From Candidatus Omnitrophica bacterium CG11_big_fil_rev_8_21_14_0_20_64_10 (GTDB lineage Bacteria > Omnitrophota > Gorgyraeia > 1-14-0-20-64-10): a stretch of 39,609 nt of DNA. The translations under genes were made by a program, and so were the position numbers. The notes beneath the pieces were generated by a model that ran no database searches, was not told the origin of the DNA, and saw only the letters and a list, made by a program, of their open reading frames with translations. Shown here piece after piece: positions 22,683-31,429 of the stretch (positions within the stretch are counted from its first letter, which is position 1; each line of letters opens with the position of its first letter). The stretch lies in assembly GCA_002787095.1 (NCBI GenBank), contig PCVW01000057.1, forward strand, positions 1 to 39,609. Direction: 5' to 3'.

Positions 22683-23446
22683 CGGCCCCGGCGATCGACA
22701 TCCAGGACCTCTGGGTCTCCATCGACCAGACCCCGGTCCTGGAGGGGGTTCACCTGCGGGTGGCGCCGGGGGATTTTCTGGGAATCATCGGCCCCAACGG
22801 CGCCGGCAAGAGCATCCTGCTCAAGACCCTGCTCGGCCGGGTCCGGCCGGACCGGGGATCGGTCCGAGTCTTCGGCAAACCGCCCGAACACGCCCGCGGC
22901 CGGGTGGCTTACCTGCCCCAGCGGCCGGAATTTGACCTGAAGTTCCCAATCACGGCGCGGGAGGTGGTTCAGATGGGCCGCTTGCGGGCAGGCCGATGGC
23001 TCAAACCGCTGACCCCGGACGACCGGCGGCGGGCCGAGAAAGCGTTGGCGCAGGTCCGTATGACCGAACACGCCGGCCGGCAAATCGCCGAACTGTCGCA
23101 GGGGCAGCTGCAGCGGGTGTTGATCGCCCGGGCGTTGGCAGTCGAAGCCCCGCTGCTCCTCCTGGATGAGCCGACCTCGGCGCTGGACCCCGGCGCCGGA
23201 TCGGAGTTGTACGGCCTGCTGGAAAAACTGCAGCCGAAGGTGACGATCGTGCTGGTCTCCCACGAGATCGGGGTGATCTCTCAGGTGGTCCGCTCGGTCG
23301 CCTGCCTCAACCGCCGGCTCCATTACCACGGCTCCAAGCAAATCACCCGGGAGATGATCGAGGACACCTACGGCGACACCGTGGACTTCATCATGCACCG
23401 CCACATCCACCGGATCCTGGAGCCGCCCGAGGGCCCCGGCCGATGA
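22679..23446 (+). CDS. znuC: Metal ABC transporter ATP-binding protein (ZnuC family)
   Basis: A 255-residue cytoplasmic ATPase. Walker A GPNGAGKS, Q-loop YLPQRPEF, signature LSQGQLQRV (LSGGQ variant), Walker B LLLLDEP and H-loop VSHE are all intact. The C-terminal segment YGDTVDFIMHRHIH adds three His that might sense or contact metal. Start at ATG 22679, overlapping the binding-protein stop (ATGA); the longer track start is spurious. It is the only ABC ATPase in the island, so it may energise both this permease and the one at 18110-18925. Confidence 0.95.
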   Translation: MTAPAIDIQDLWVSIDQTPVLEGVHLRVAPGDFLGIIGPNGAGKSILLKTLLGRVRPDRGSVRVFGKPPEHARGRVAYLPQRPEFDLKFPITAREVVQMGRLRAGRWLKPLTPDDRRRAEKALAQVRMTEHAGRQIAELSQGQLQRVLIARALAVEAPLLLLDEPTSALDPGAGSELYGLLEKLQPKVTIVLVSHEIGVISQVVRSVACLNRRLHYHGSKQITREMIEDTYGDTVDFIMHRHIHRILEPPEGPGR

Positions 23447-24291
23447 TCTGGGAAGCGCTCGATTATCCCTTTTTCCAGCGGGCGCTGGCGGCCGGCCTGC
23501 TGGCCAGCATCGCCTGCGGGATCGTCGGCACCTATGTCGTCGTCAAGCGGATGGCCTCCATCTCCGGCGGGCTTTCTCACGCGGCCTTCGGCGGCGTCGG
23601 ACTGGGTTACTTCCTCGGGTTCGACCCGATGTGGGGAGCGGTCGGCTTCACGCTGGGGACCGGGCTGGCGCTCGGCTGGGCGGCTCGGCGGCTGGCCTCG
23701 GGGCTGGACACCCTGATCGCGATGGTCTGGTCGGTCGGAATGGCGCTGGGGATCCTGCTGACGGCGCTGACCCCCGGCTACGCGCCGGACCTGATGAGCT
23801 ACCTGTTCGGTTCCATCCTCTTCGTGCCCCCGGACACGCTGACGCTCACCGCCGGGCTCGACGCCCTAATCCTCCTGACGATCGTCCTGCTCTACAAGGA
23901 GCTTAAGGCCATCGCTTTCGATGAAAACTTCGCCGAGAGCGTCGGGCTGCCGGTGGAACCGCTGTTCCTGATCCTGATCGGGCTGACTTCGCTGGCGATC
24001 GTGACCCTGATCCGGGTGGTCGGCATCATCCTGGTGATCGCCCTGCTCACGATCCCGGCGGCCGCCGCCCGGCACTGGGCCGGGTCGCTGGCCCGGATGA
24101 TGGCGCTGGCCTGCGGGTTCGGAGCGCTCTGCACGACCGCCGGCCTGTTCCTCGCCTACGGGCTGTCGGCCCGCTTCGGGCTGAATGTGCCGACCGGCCC
24201 GCTGATCATCCTGCTGGCCGTGGGACTCTATGCCGTCAGCGCCGCCTTCAGACGGCGGGCGGGGCGATGCTGCGCTCCAGCTCCTCTTTGA
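23443..24291 (+). CDS. znuB: Metal ABC transporter permease (ZnuB family)
   Basis: A 282-residue ABC-3 family permease with about eight or nine hydrophobic segments. GTYVVVKRMASISGGLSHAA is the classic ZnuB/TroC segment, and VGIILVIALLTIPAAAARHW is the conserved C-terminal one. It forms the inner-membrane channel for the preceding binding protein and ATPase; its ATG overlaps the ATPase stop (ATGA). The last 12 residues (RRRAGRCCAPAPL) leave the family pattern and are antisense to the 3' end of the glycoside hydrolase gene (44-bp convergent overlap), so the tail may be a recent extension. Confidence 0.94.
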   Translation: MIWEALDYPFFQRALAAGLLASIACGIVGTYVVVKRMASISGGLSHAAFGGVGLGYFLGFDPMWGAVGFTLGTGLALGWAARRLASGLDTLIAMVWSVGMALGILLTALTPGYAPDLMSYLFGSILFVPPDTLTLTAGLDALILLTIVLLYKELKAIAFDENFAESVGLPVEPLFLILIGLTSLAIVTLIRVVGIILVIALLTIPAAAARHWAGSLARMMALACGFGALCTTAGLFLAYGLSARFGLNVPTGPLIILLAVGLYAVSAAFRRRAGRCCAPAPL

Positions 24292-25429
24292 GCTTTCCGC
24301 GCGCTTCACGGAGCTCCTCCAGCAGCGAAGCAACCTCTTTCCACCAGCTGGGATCGTCCATGCGAAGCTTCCGATAGTACCAATACTCACATCCCCAGAG
24401 AAACACCGTCTGAATCTCCTGATCGGTCAATTCCTTGAAATAGGGTCTCAACTGTTCCGGCCGGCCGGTTAACGGCTCTCCCCGCCCCTGATAGGCCAGA
24501 TGACCGGGCTCCCATGGCTCGGCCTGCAGCTCGGTGACCCAGAGGGGCCGGCCGGACTCCTGGACCGCGTCGGCAATGCCGGCCACATGTCGGACCCGCT
24601 CCTCCGGTTTCGTGACGAAATACATGCCGCAGCCCAAGAACCGGTGCCCGATGATCGGGTAGACATTGACCGCAACGATGTTCGCCAGCCGAATCGCCGC
24701 TTCAACCGGGTCGTTCCGCATCACCCACCGCCTCAAGAAACGCAGCAGCGGGTTAGGCGCCGCTAGGGTGTTGATGACGATCGGCCGCGCCGACGGATCG
24801 AGCTCACGGATCAAATCCGCCTGGGCCTCGAGAAATTCCGGTCCGATCCACCAATCGGCCGGCCCCGAGCGGTCCATTGGCTCGTTCTCCACCTGCCAGA
24901 ACTGGATGATCGGCTCGTCCCGATACCGCTCCACGACCGCCCGAATGAACGCCAGCGTCCGGCCCCGGAGGAAAGCGTCCTGAGAGATGTCCTGACCGCG
25001 CGGAACATGTATTCGCTCCCGGACCCAGGGAGGCAGATGGTATTCCGGCCAACGCGGCGCCTTCATCCCGACCGTCAGCAACACCGGCACCTTGCGCCGC
25101 CGGGCATGAGCGATCTGCCAATCCAGCTCCTCAAAGCGGTATTCTCCCGGTTCCTCTTCGATCTGGTCCCAATAAGCGCCGAGCCGCAGGATGTCCGGCT
25201 CGAGACTCAGCACCTTCAGATAGGTTTCCTTCCAGGGGATCCCCAGGTAGAGACACTGTTTGGAACTGAAGGTCGTCCCGATCCGGAGCCGGGCCGCCGA
25301 TGGAACCTGAAGGGAGGCCGCCGACTCGCCGGGAGGATCCGGCCCTCCGGCGGCGGATAAACCGGTCAAAAGGACGACCAGCCCCGCGACCAAGCCCATC
25401 CGGACCCAGGAAGAATCCAGTCTCATCAT
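24248..25429 (-). CDS. Exported glycoside hydrolase-like TIM-barrel protein (clan GH-A)
   Basis: A 393-residue protein with an N-terminal signal or anchor (MGLVAGLVVLLTGLSAAGG). The rest has a clan GH-A layout: WQVENEP with E183 as the likely acid/base, and LWVTELQAEPW with E300 as the likely nucleophile, at the ends of barrel strands 4 and 7. WDQIEEEPGEYRFEELDW also recalls GH10/GH39/GH42 relatives. Exact family and substrate cannot be named; cell-envelope or exopolysaccharide turnover is plausible. It is co-directional with DUF2231, with an ATGA-type overlap at its start. It converges on the znuB-like gene. Confidence 0.8.
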   Translation of the reverse strand: MMRLDSSWVRMGLVAGLVVLLTGLSAAGGPDPPGESAASLQVPSAARLRIGTTFSSKQCLYLGIPWKETYLKVLSLEPDILRLGAYWDQIEEEPGEYRFEELDWQIAHARRRKVPVLLTVGMKAPRWPEYHLPPWVRERIHVPRGQDISQDAFLRGRTLAFIRAVVERYRDEPIIQFWQVENEPMDRSGPADWWIGPEFLEAQADLIRELDPSARPIVINTLAAPNPLLRFLRRWVMRNDPVEAAIRLANIVAVNVYPIIGHRFLGCGMYFVTKPEERVRHVAGIADAVQESGRPLWVTELQAEPWEPGHLAYQGRGEPLTGRPEQLRPYFKELTDQEIQTVFLWGCEYWYYRKLRMDDPSWWKEVASLLEELREARGKLKEELERSIAPPAV

Positions 25430-25863
25430 CTGCCCGCCGCCGGAAGCTTCATTTCATAAACCAGCATCCCCCCGAGGTGGGCGGAGACGACCATGAACCC
25501 GCAGGCGATCCCGAGCAGGGTCCAGCTTCCCCATCGGGTGAACGGCCCCACCTCAGAGCCCAGCGCCATCCGCCATCCGCAGGAGATCGCGGCGGTCACG
25601 AAAGCCAGGCCGCCCCAAAAGCCGTGGGCATCCAGCATCCAGCGGGCCCCCGCGGGGAGCGACCGCAGGGCCGTCGAGGAAATCCCCCCGGTGATGACCG
25701 CCCCCAACAGGCTGAAGGCGCCGACCACCCCGCACCAAAAACCGAACGGGCCGAGCCGGGGAACTTTGAGCCAAACGGCCAACGGCTCCGCCAGCCAGCC
25801 AACCAGGAGAAAGGCGATCGGAAAATGAACCGTCATGGGATGCAACTGCTCCCAGATCGTCAT
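25426..25863 (-). CDS. DUF2231 membrane protein
   Basis: A 145-residue protein with four hydrophobic segments and the DUF2231 N-terminus LHPMTVHFPIAFLLVGWLAE, including the HP...HFP motif. Other conserved His/Arg positions (MLDAHGFWGG, SAHLGGMLVYE) suggest possible haem or redox involvement, but the family function is unknown. ATG 25863 has a GGAGG Shine-Dalgarno 4 nt upstream and is preferred over the track start at 25884. GATAAT at 25898-25893 is a good -10 box for a leader of about 20 nt. It is translationally coupled to the downstream glycoside hydrolase gene. Confidence 0.85.
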   Translation of the reverse strand: MTIWEQLHPMTVHFPIAFLLVGWLAEPLAVWLKVPRLGPFGFWCGVVGAFSLLGAVITGGISSTALRSLPAGARWMLDAHGFWGGLAFVTAAISCGWRMALGSEVGPFTRWGSWTLLGIACGFMVVSAHLGGMLVYEMKLPAAGR

Positions 25864-25965
25864 GGCGCCTCCTTTCCTTTCCATGAGGGGAGATTATCCG
25901 GGAGAGATGACGCGGGAATGATAGCGGGATGACAATCCCTTCATTCGGCAGCCAACGGAGAGAAA

Positions 25966-25990
25966 AGCCGGCAAGAGCCAGCCGGCTGCT
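25966..25990 (-). terminator. Rho-independent terminator of the lipoprotein gene
   Basis: AGCCGGC (25966-25972) and GCCGGCT (25981-25987) form a perfect 7-bp stem with an 8-nt loop. On the minus strand the stem runs into TTTTCTCTC. It lies 44 bp past the lipoprotein stop codon. Confidence 0.7.
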
Positions 25991-26030
25991 GAAAATCCTA
26001 CCGCGAGGGAATGCTCAAAAAGAGGTCGGA

Positions 26031-26708
26031 TTAACCATCCGATTCGAGGAGGAGCGGCAGGGCCCGGCCGGTCAGCTCGATCCGGACCGGCTCTCCCCGC
26101 CGGTCCATCGGCAGGTAGACCACCCCCGCCCAGGTCCGGCCCGGAATGATCCGGCCGTCCGGGATCTCCTTGCCCACCAGATCCCGCGCGAAGTCCCGGT
26201 TCCAACCGGCCCCCTGGGAGTCCTCCCGGATCACCTTGGGCAGCATGTAAGGGAACGCCGCGAAGGCGGCCCCTTTCCAGCCGCTGCCGGGGCGGGATTC
26301 CTCCCACCGGTGCCCCAAAATCTCCAGATGCTGTTCGGCGGAGGAGGTTGGAACATGGTCGGGATCGGGCTCTTTTGGAGACTCCGGCGCTCGGAAGGTC
26401 TCCAGGATGCGGCGGGCCGGGATCGGGCGGGGGGAAACCCTTTTCTTGTCGAACCAGTAGGAGCGGCTGCTTTTGTTCCGGATGGTCAGAAAAACCGGCT
26501 GGATCCCGTGCGCCTCAAGCGGGAACCCAACCACCTGCCGGGCCGCTTCCCCCTCGTATCGCCGCACCGCGAACCGGACCCCCTCCGCCTCCCGGGCCTC
26601 CGGATAGTCGGCGATCCGGTTGGAAGGCATTTTCCCCGAGGAATAAACGCCGGGGTGGGCGCAGCCGGTCAGCCCCAGAACCAATCCCAGCAAGAGAAGT
26701 GGTTTCAT
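26031..26708 (-). CDS. Hypothetical lipoprotein
   Basis: A 225-residue protein with lipobox MKPLLLLGLVLGLTGC|AHPG, so it should be lipid-anchored in the envelope. The mature part (RFAVRRYEGEAARQVVGFPL, LTIRNKSSRSYWFDKKRVSP, then IIPGRTWAGVVYLPMDRR) resembles the beta-sandwich lipoproteins in which a surface-exposed loop follows a 'nutritional' fold, but I do not recognise a named family. The track's 492-residue ORF from 27509 is a false extension antisense to the PagL-like gene. GATAAT lies exactly 6 nt before the ATG with no SD, suggesting a leaderless mRNA. Confidence 0.78.
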   Translation of the reverse strand: MKPLLLLGLVLGLTGCAHPGVYSSGKMPSNRIADYPEAREAEGVRFAVRRYEGEAARQVVGFPLEAHGIQPVFLTIRNKSSRSYWFDKKRVSPRPIPARRILETFRAPESPKEPDPDHVPTSSAEQHLEILGHRWEESRPGSGWKGAAFAAFPYMLPKVIREDSQGAGWNRDFARDLVGKEIPDGRIIPGRTWAGVVYLPMDRRGEPVRIELTGRALPLLLESDG

Positions 26709-26771
26709 GCGGGCATTATCGCACGGATTTTCGATCCGCAGGAACCGTCGCAGGCGTAAAATGGGCTCACC
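26709..26771. promoter_or_regulatory. Divergent promoter region, lipoprotein/PagL-like genes
   Basis: GATAAT at 26720-26715 (minus) is 6 nt before the lipoprotein ATG. TAAAAT at 26757-26762 (plus) is 9 nt before the PagL-like ATG. A small inverted repeat CGGAT/ATCCG (26724-26728, 26734-26738) sits between them. -35 boxes are weak on both sides. Confidence 0.5.
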
Positions 26772-27347
26772 ATGACCGTTTGGTTCCCGATCGCGCTGGC
26801 TTTTGGGCTGTTGACCGGCTCCCTTTTTTCGGGCTGGCAAGAGCCGGTCCGCCCGGAGGGATGGACGGTCCGGGTGGGGCATGGGATCGCCCGCAATGAC
26901 ACCAAGCGCCCCTCCGGTTTCCAGATCACCCACCTGCTCCCCTCCCTGGAGGTGCCGCTGACCGAGACGGTCGGCCCCCGCTGGGCCCGGGGCCGGATCG
27001 TCTGGAGCCCGGAGCTGCAGCTGGCTCTTTTCTCGGTCCCGAATGTCCGGCCCCTCTTCGGGGCCCATCCCCTGCAGATGAAGTATGAGCTGACCCCGAT
27101 CGGAAAATGGACCCCGTATGTCTTGGGAGGGGTCGGTGGGATCTATTCGAACATCGAGCGGCCGGAGACCGGCTCGGAGGGGAACTTCAGCTTCGTCTCG
27201 GCGGTCGGGACCCGGTTCCGGGTCAATGAGACGACCGACTGGCTGATCGAGTACCGGCACCACCACCTCTCGAACAACGACGCCGACCGGCAGAACAACG
27301 GAGTGGATGCCGAGACCTTCCTCACCGGATTTTCCCTGAAGTTTTAG
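26772..27347 (+). CDS. PagL-like lipid A 3-O-deacylase (acyloxyacyl hydrolase family)
   Basis: A 191-residue exported protein predicted to be an eight-stranded outer-membrane barrel. The C-terminal motif EYRHHHLSNNDADRQNNGVD carries the His-x-Ser pair (H165, S167) that serves as catalytic dyad in PagL, and the last strand ends in FSLKF with C-terminal Phe, the BAM recognition signal. PagL removes the 3-O-acyl chain of lipid A and thus alters envelope properties and host recognition. This implies LPS with lipid A in this organism. The gene stands alone and converges on the BamA-like gene. No SD; TAAAAT lies 9 nt before the ATG. Confidence 0.83.
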   Translation: MTVWFPIALAFGLLTGSLFSGWQEPVRPEGWTVRVGHGIARNDTKRPSGFQITHLLPSLEVPLTETVGPRWARGRIVWSPELQLALFSVPNVRPLFGAHPLQMKYELTPIGKWTPYVLGGVGGIYSNIERPETGSEGNFSFVSAVGTRFRVNETTDWLIEYRHHHLSNNDADRQNNGVDAETFLTGFSLKF

Positions 27348-27366
27348 GGCAAACAGTCCGGCCGGT

Positions 27367-28437
27367 CTAGAAGGGGATGCCGAAGGCGATGTGGAGGCGG
27401 GAGCGGCTGTCGTCCCCCTCCGGGGCCAGGTTGAAGCCGTAGTCGGCCCGAAGGGTCCCCTCGATGAAGCCCATCTTGACGAGGTAGCGCAGCCCCGCTC
27501 CCGCCCCATAGCCGAAATCCCCCAGGTCGGAGAAGCTGCGGTAGGAGCGGCCCATGTCGAAAAACAGGGCGGTGCTTAAGCGGCGGTTGAATTTCTCCGG
27601 GAGCAGCGGCAGGCGGGCCTCGATGTTGTTGACGAACTGCGCTTCGCCGCCGACATGCTGTTCCCCGTCGCCGCGGGGGGAGAGCCACCGGGCCCGGTGG
27701 CCCCGGACGGTGCTGGCCCCGCCGACGAAATACCGTTCGAAGAAAGGGACCGCGTCGGAGTCGCCGATCTCCTCGACCCAGCCGGCCTGCAAATGCTCCA
27801 CGAAGGTCACCTCCCGCCACCAGCCGTCGCTGTCGGCGAAAGGGGTCCAGTAGAAGGCGGCCTCCCCGTCGAGCCGGACGAAATCGGCGTCCTCGCCGAA
27901 GGAGGTTGAGGCCAGCTCCAGCAGCCCCCGGGCGAAGCGGCCGGCGGTCGCCTGCTCCAGACTGTCCCGGGTGTCGTGATCGAGGAAGAGCCCCAGCGCC
28001 GCCACATCGGTCCGGCCGTCGAAGTTCCGGATCGCCCGGTCGGTCTGCCGCGTCACATTGAAAACCGAGTACCGATCGAAACGGTAAAGCCCCCGCAGGT
28101 TCGTTTTCTCATCAAGGGCCCAACCCATCCCCACATCCGCCCCCCAGCGGTCCAGGTCGTAGTTGCGGAACTTCTCCTGCCCAACCCGGCCGCCCGCCGA
28201 CGCGGTGAAGGGCGTCCCGAAGAGATTATGCTGCTGGACATTGACCCCGACCTCCTGCGTGTCGGCGGTCACATCTCCGGTCCCGCTGATCTCAAAGCCG
28301 TCGGTCCGGCCGCCGATGGAAGCGGTCTGGGGCCCACGCTGGGCCGCCGGTTCTTCCGCCGCCGCGAATCCTCCGCCCCAGCCGATCCCCAGCGCCGCCA
28401 CCGCGAAAAACGCCGTCCATCGGGCCATCCGATTCAT
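27367..28437 (-). CDS. BamA/Omp85-type outer-membrane barrel without POTRA domains
   Basis: A 356-residue exported protein (signal ends near GGGFAAA-EE). The C-terminal two thirds match the surface antigen (D15/Omp85) barrel: [20 protein letters not shown] carries the conserved VRG(F/Y) of loop 6, [10 protein letters not shown]-type strand follows as [12 protein letters not shown], and the protein ends in LHIAFGIPF with terminal Phe. No POTRA repeats are seen, so it is unlike canonical BamA/TamA and resembles the single-domain 'BamA/TamA family outer membrane protein' group of unknown role. Its ATG overlaps the transketolase stop (ATGA). The track's 654-residue ORF is a false extension into transketolase. 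Confidence 0.85.
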   Translation of the reverse strand: MNRMARWTAFFAVAALGIGWGGGFAAAEEPAAQRGPQTASIGGRTDGFEISGTGDVTADTQEVGVNVQQHNLFGTPFTASAGGRVGQEKFRNYDLDRWGADVGMGWALDEKTNLRGLYRFDRYSVFNVTRQTDRAIRNFDGRTDVAALGLFLDHDTRDSLEQATAGRFARGLLELASTSFGEDADFVRLDGEAAFYWTPFADSDGWWREVTFVEHLQAGWVEEIGDSDAVPFFERYFVGGASTVRGHRARWLSPRGDGEQHVGGEAQFVNNIEARLPLLPEKFNRRLSTALFFDMGRSYRSFSDLGDFGYGAGAGLRYLVKMGFIEGTLRADYGFNLAPEGDDSRSRLHIAFGIPF

Positions 28438-30473
28438 GCCGGTTTTCCCTCCAAAAGCTGTTGGGCCGTCTCCACAACCCGCTCGACCGTAAAACCGTAC
28501 CGTTTGAAGTTCTCCTTGGCCGGAGCGCTGGCGCCGAACCGGGTGATCCCGATCACCCGCCCTTGTTCCCCGACCCACCGCTCCCATCCCATCGGGTGGG
28601 CCGCCTCGATCGCCAGCCGGGCCCGAACCTGGGACGGAAGGACCGACTCCCGGTAAGCGGCCGGCTGCTCGGCGAACAGCTCCCAGCTGGGGAGACTGAT
28701 GACCCGGGCGTCGATCTGAAGTTTCCAAAGCGCCGCCTGCCCTTCCAGCGCCAGCGCCACCTCCGAGCCGGTGGCGATCAGGATCAAGTCTGGGGAGCTC
28801 CCCCGTTCCGGGGAAAGGACATATCCTCCTTTGAGGAGTCCTTCCGCCGGCGCCAGACGGCCCCGGTCCAGCGTCGGCACCTTCTGCCGAGTCAGCACCA
28901 GCACCGTCGGGCCGTTGCGCCGTTCCAGCGCCGCCCGCCAGGCCATCACCGTTTCGTTGGCGTCGGCCGGCCGGATCACGCGGAGGTTCGGCATCGCCCG
29001 CAGGGAGGCCAGGTGCTCGATCGGCTGGTGAGTCGGGCCGTCCTCCCCCAGCCCGATCGAGTCGTGGGTCATCACATAGATCACCGGCTGCTTCATGATG
29101 GCCGCCAGCCGGATCGCCGGCCGGGCGTAGTCGGTGAAGACGAAGAAAGTGGCGGCAAAGGGACGGACCCCGCCGTGCAGCGCCATGCCGGAGCTGGCGG
29201 CGCACATCAGGTGCTCCCGGATCCCCCAGGCGATGTTCCGTTCCCCCGGCGTCTTCCTGGAAAAGTAGCCGGAGCTCTTGATCTTCGTCTTGGTGGAGGG
29301 CTCCAGATCGGCGCTGCCGCCGATCAACCATGGGAAGAGCGGAGCCGCCGCGTTAATCACCTTGCCGGAGATTTCCCGGGTCGCCGCCGCCCCGTCGGCC
29401 GGCGCGAAAACCGGCAGCTGCTTGGCCCATCCGGCCGGAAGGGGCTGGTCCAGTGCCGCCTGAAATTCCTTGTGGAGGGCCGGATGGGCCTTGCGGTGGG
29501 CGGCCAGCTTCCCGTTCCAGTCGGCCTGCCGCTTGCGCCCCTTCTCCAGCGCCTTGCCCATGTGAGCCCGCACCTCATCGGGGATCCAGAAGGGCCGGTC
29601 GGTCGGCCAGCCATACCCCTGCTTGGTCAGCGCCACCTCCTCGGCCCCCAGCGGAGCGCCGTGGGACTCCGGCGTGTCCTGCGCGTGGGGCGCCCCCTGG
29701 GCGATGTGGGTCCTCAGAATGATCAGGGAGGGCTGCTTCTTCTCCGTTCGGGCCGCCGCGAAGGCCCGCTGGATCGCCGAGAGGTCCTCTCCCCTTTCCC
29801 CGAGGTTCTGAACATGCCAGTGGCTGGCCTCGAACCGCTTCTTCACATCGTCGGAATAGGCCAGGTCGGTCTTCCCTTCGATCGTGATGTGGTTGTCATC
29901 GTACAGCACGATCAGCTTGCCGAGCCCCAGATGGCCGGCCAGGGAGATCCCCTCCTGCGAGGCTCCTTCCATCAAATCCCCATCGCCGCAGAAAACGTAG
30001 GTGTGGTGATCCACGATCCGGTGGCCCGGCCGGTTGAAGCGGGCCGCCAGATGGGCCTCCGCCATCGCCATCCCGACCGCGGTCATGATCCCCTGTCCCA
30101 GCGGCCCGGTCGTGGTTTCCACCCCGGGGGCCGCGCCATGTTCGGGATGGCCGGCGGTCGGACTGCCCCACTGCCGGAAGTTTTTCAGGTCCTCGAGGGA
30201 GACGCCATAGCCGGTCAGATGGAGAATCGCATAGAGGAGCATCGAGGCATGTCCGTTGGAGAGAATGAACCGGTCCCGGTCGAACCAATCGGGGCGGGCC
30301 GGATCGTGCTTGAGGAACCGGGTCCAAAGAACATAGGCGGCGGGGGCCAGCCCCATCGGGGCCCCCGGGTGGCCGGAGCTGGCCCGCTCGACGGCATCCA
30401 TCGCCAGGGTCCGGATGGTGTTGACCGCGAGATGCTCAACCGAAGTTTTGGAGGAAGATTTCCTGCCGGCCAT
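28434..30473 (-). CDS. tkt: Transketolase
   Basis: A 679-residue full-length thiamine-diphosphate enzyme. The N-terminal PP domain shows [26 protein letters not shown] and the GDG...N ThDP motif ([15 protein letters not shown], then [10 protein letters not shown]). The Pyr domain has GIREHLMCA (catalytic Glu), [13 protein letters not shown] and [15 protein letters not shown]. It shuttles two-carbon units in the pentose phosphate or Calvin pathway. ATG 30473 follows TATAAT by 9 nt, so the track start at 30560 (antisense to the neighbour) is rejected. No other pentose phosphate genes are adjacent; the only co-transcribed gene is the BamA-like barrel. Confidence 0.97.
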   Translation of the reverse strand: MAGRKSSSKTSVEHLAVNTIRTLAMDAVERASSGHPGAPMGLAPAAYVLWTRFLKHDPARPDWFDRDRFILSNGHASMLLYAILHLTGYGVSLEDLKNFRQWGSPTAGHPEHGAAPGVETTTGPLGQGIMTAVGMAMAEAHLAARFNRPGHRIVDHHTYVFCGDGDLMEGASQEGISLAGHLGLGKLIVLYDDNHITIEGKTDLAYSDDVKKRFEASHWHVQNLGERGEDLSAIQRAFAAARTEKKQPSLIILRTHIAQGAPHAQDTPESHGAPLGAEEVALTKQGYGWPTDRPFWIPDEVRAHMGKALEKGRKRQADWNGKLAAHRKAHPALHKEFQAALDQPLPAGWAKQLPVFAPADGAAATREISGKVINAAAPLFPWLIGGSADLEPSTKTKIKSSGYFSRKTPGERNIAWGIREHLMCAASSGMALHGGVRPFAATFFVFTDYARPAIRLAAIMKQPVIYVMTHDSIGLGEDGPTHQPIEHLASLRAMPNLRVIRPADANETVMAWRAALERRNGPTVLVLTRQKVPTLDRGRLAPAEGLLKGGYVLSPERGSSPDLILIATGSEVALALEGQAALWKLQIDARVISLPSWELFAEQPAAYRESVLPSQVRARLAIEAAHPMGWERWVGEQGRVIGITRFGASAPAKENFKRYGFTVERVVETAQQLLEGKPA

Positions 30474-30558
30474 GTCGGCCACATTATAACCGCTTCGCCG
30501 CTCGGACCGGCACCCCTTTCTCGGGTATAATCGGGACAAAAGAGGAGGGAAGAGATTC
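30474..30558. promoter_or_regulatory. Divergent promoters with consensus -10 boxes
   Basis: Perfect TATAAT boxes occur at 30488-30483 (minus, 9 nt before the tkt ATG) and 30526-30531 (plus, 27 nt before the exported-protein ATG). The plus transcript would include the AGGAGG SD; the tkt transcript would be leaderless or nearly so. No clear -35 boxes. Confidence 0.55.
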
Positions 30559-31401
30559 ATGCCGCTTGAAAGCCGTCTTTTTCGGATGCTCCTGGGCGCC
30601 GCCGCGGCGCTGGCGCTGGTTCACCCGGCCCGGGCCGCTGAAGGGCCCGGCGAGGTTTACCTTCAGTACGCCCGCACCATGCTCGCCGCCGATTCGATCG
30701 AGGCCCTCAAGCCGTTCGTCACCACCCGGAACTTCAATGAGCTCACCGCCGATCTCGAAGAAGTCCCCGATCCCCTCCATGCCTTTCGGGATATGATCCT
30801 GACCCGGGATCCGGTCATCGTCGACGAACAGATCAACGGAGAGGAGGCCCTGCTCATCGCGGAAGGGACCGGCCCCATGGGCCGGGGCCGCGGGGAGGTC
30901 CGAATGGTCCGGGAAGAGGGAACCTGGCGGATCGATTCGGAAACTTGGAAGAGCGGCCCGAAAATCACGCTGACGACCGTCCCGCCGGCCCCCGAGGGGA
31001 CCGGGACCGTTCGGGGAACCGTTTCCTTCCCGCCGGGCCGGTCCGGCCGGCTGTACATCCTGCTGAACCGGTTCGGCCATACGCTGCCGGTCCGATTCAC
31101 AAGGGTCTCAATCGGAGAAACTCCGATCACGCAAACCACCTTCCAGTTCAACGAGGTGGAGGAGGGGGAGTGGCAGCTCAGCGCGATCCTCGATCTGGAA
31201 GAACCCCGGATCGATCTGGACGCGGCCCGCCAAGAACTGGAGGCCTATGGCTGGGAGGTCGAGAAAAACCTCTACATGTATCTGACCGCCCGCAAAGGAG
31301 ACCTGATCGCCCGGGAACCGGTGCGGGTCCTGCTGCGCCCCGGAGAAACCCTGACATTCGACCTGACATGCGACCGCGTCGCCGACGCCATGGGACTTTG
31401 A
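30559..31401 (+). CDS. Exported protein of unknown function
   Basis: A 280-residue protein with signal peptide ([19 protein letters not shown]). Residues about 28-135 resemble the cone-shaped NTF2/DUF4878-like fold: alpha-helical start ([20 protein letters not shown]), then beta strands ending [18 protein letters not shown]. Residues about 150-275 look like a carboxypeptidase-regulatory-like beta domain ([38 protein letters not shown]). No catalytic motif is visible. AGGAGG SD 9 nt before the ATG. The antiporter gene follows after 28 bp and may be co-transcribed. Confidence 0.75.
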   Translation: MPLESRLFRMLLGAAAALALVHPARAAEGPGEVYLQYARTMLAADSIEALKPFVTTRNFNELTADLEEVPDPLHAFRDMILTRDPVIVDEQINGEEALLIAEGTGPMGRGRGEVRMVREEGTWRIDSETWKSGPKITLTTVPPAPEGTGTVRGTVSFPPGRSGRLYILLNRFGHTLPVRFTRVSIGETPITQTTFQFNEVEEGEWQLSAILDLEEPRIDLDAARQELEAYGWEVEKNLYMYLTARKGDLIAREPVRVLLRPGETLTFDLTCDRVADAMGL

Positions 31402-31429
31402 CGCCGGTGGGGCCGCAGCAAATCCGCCC

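Noticed and set aside
26031-27509. 492-residue ORF on the minus strand
   Set aside because: Only residues from MKPLLLLGLVLGL (ATG 26708) are a real lipoprotein; the rest is the antisense shadow of the PagL-like gene.
27367-29331. 654-residue ORF on the minus strand
   Set aside because: Only the part from ATG 28437 has a signal peptide and barrel features; the remainder is a shadow frame of transketolase.
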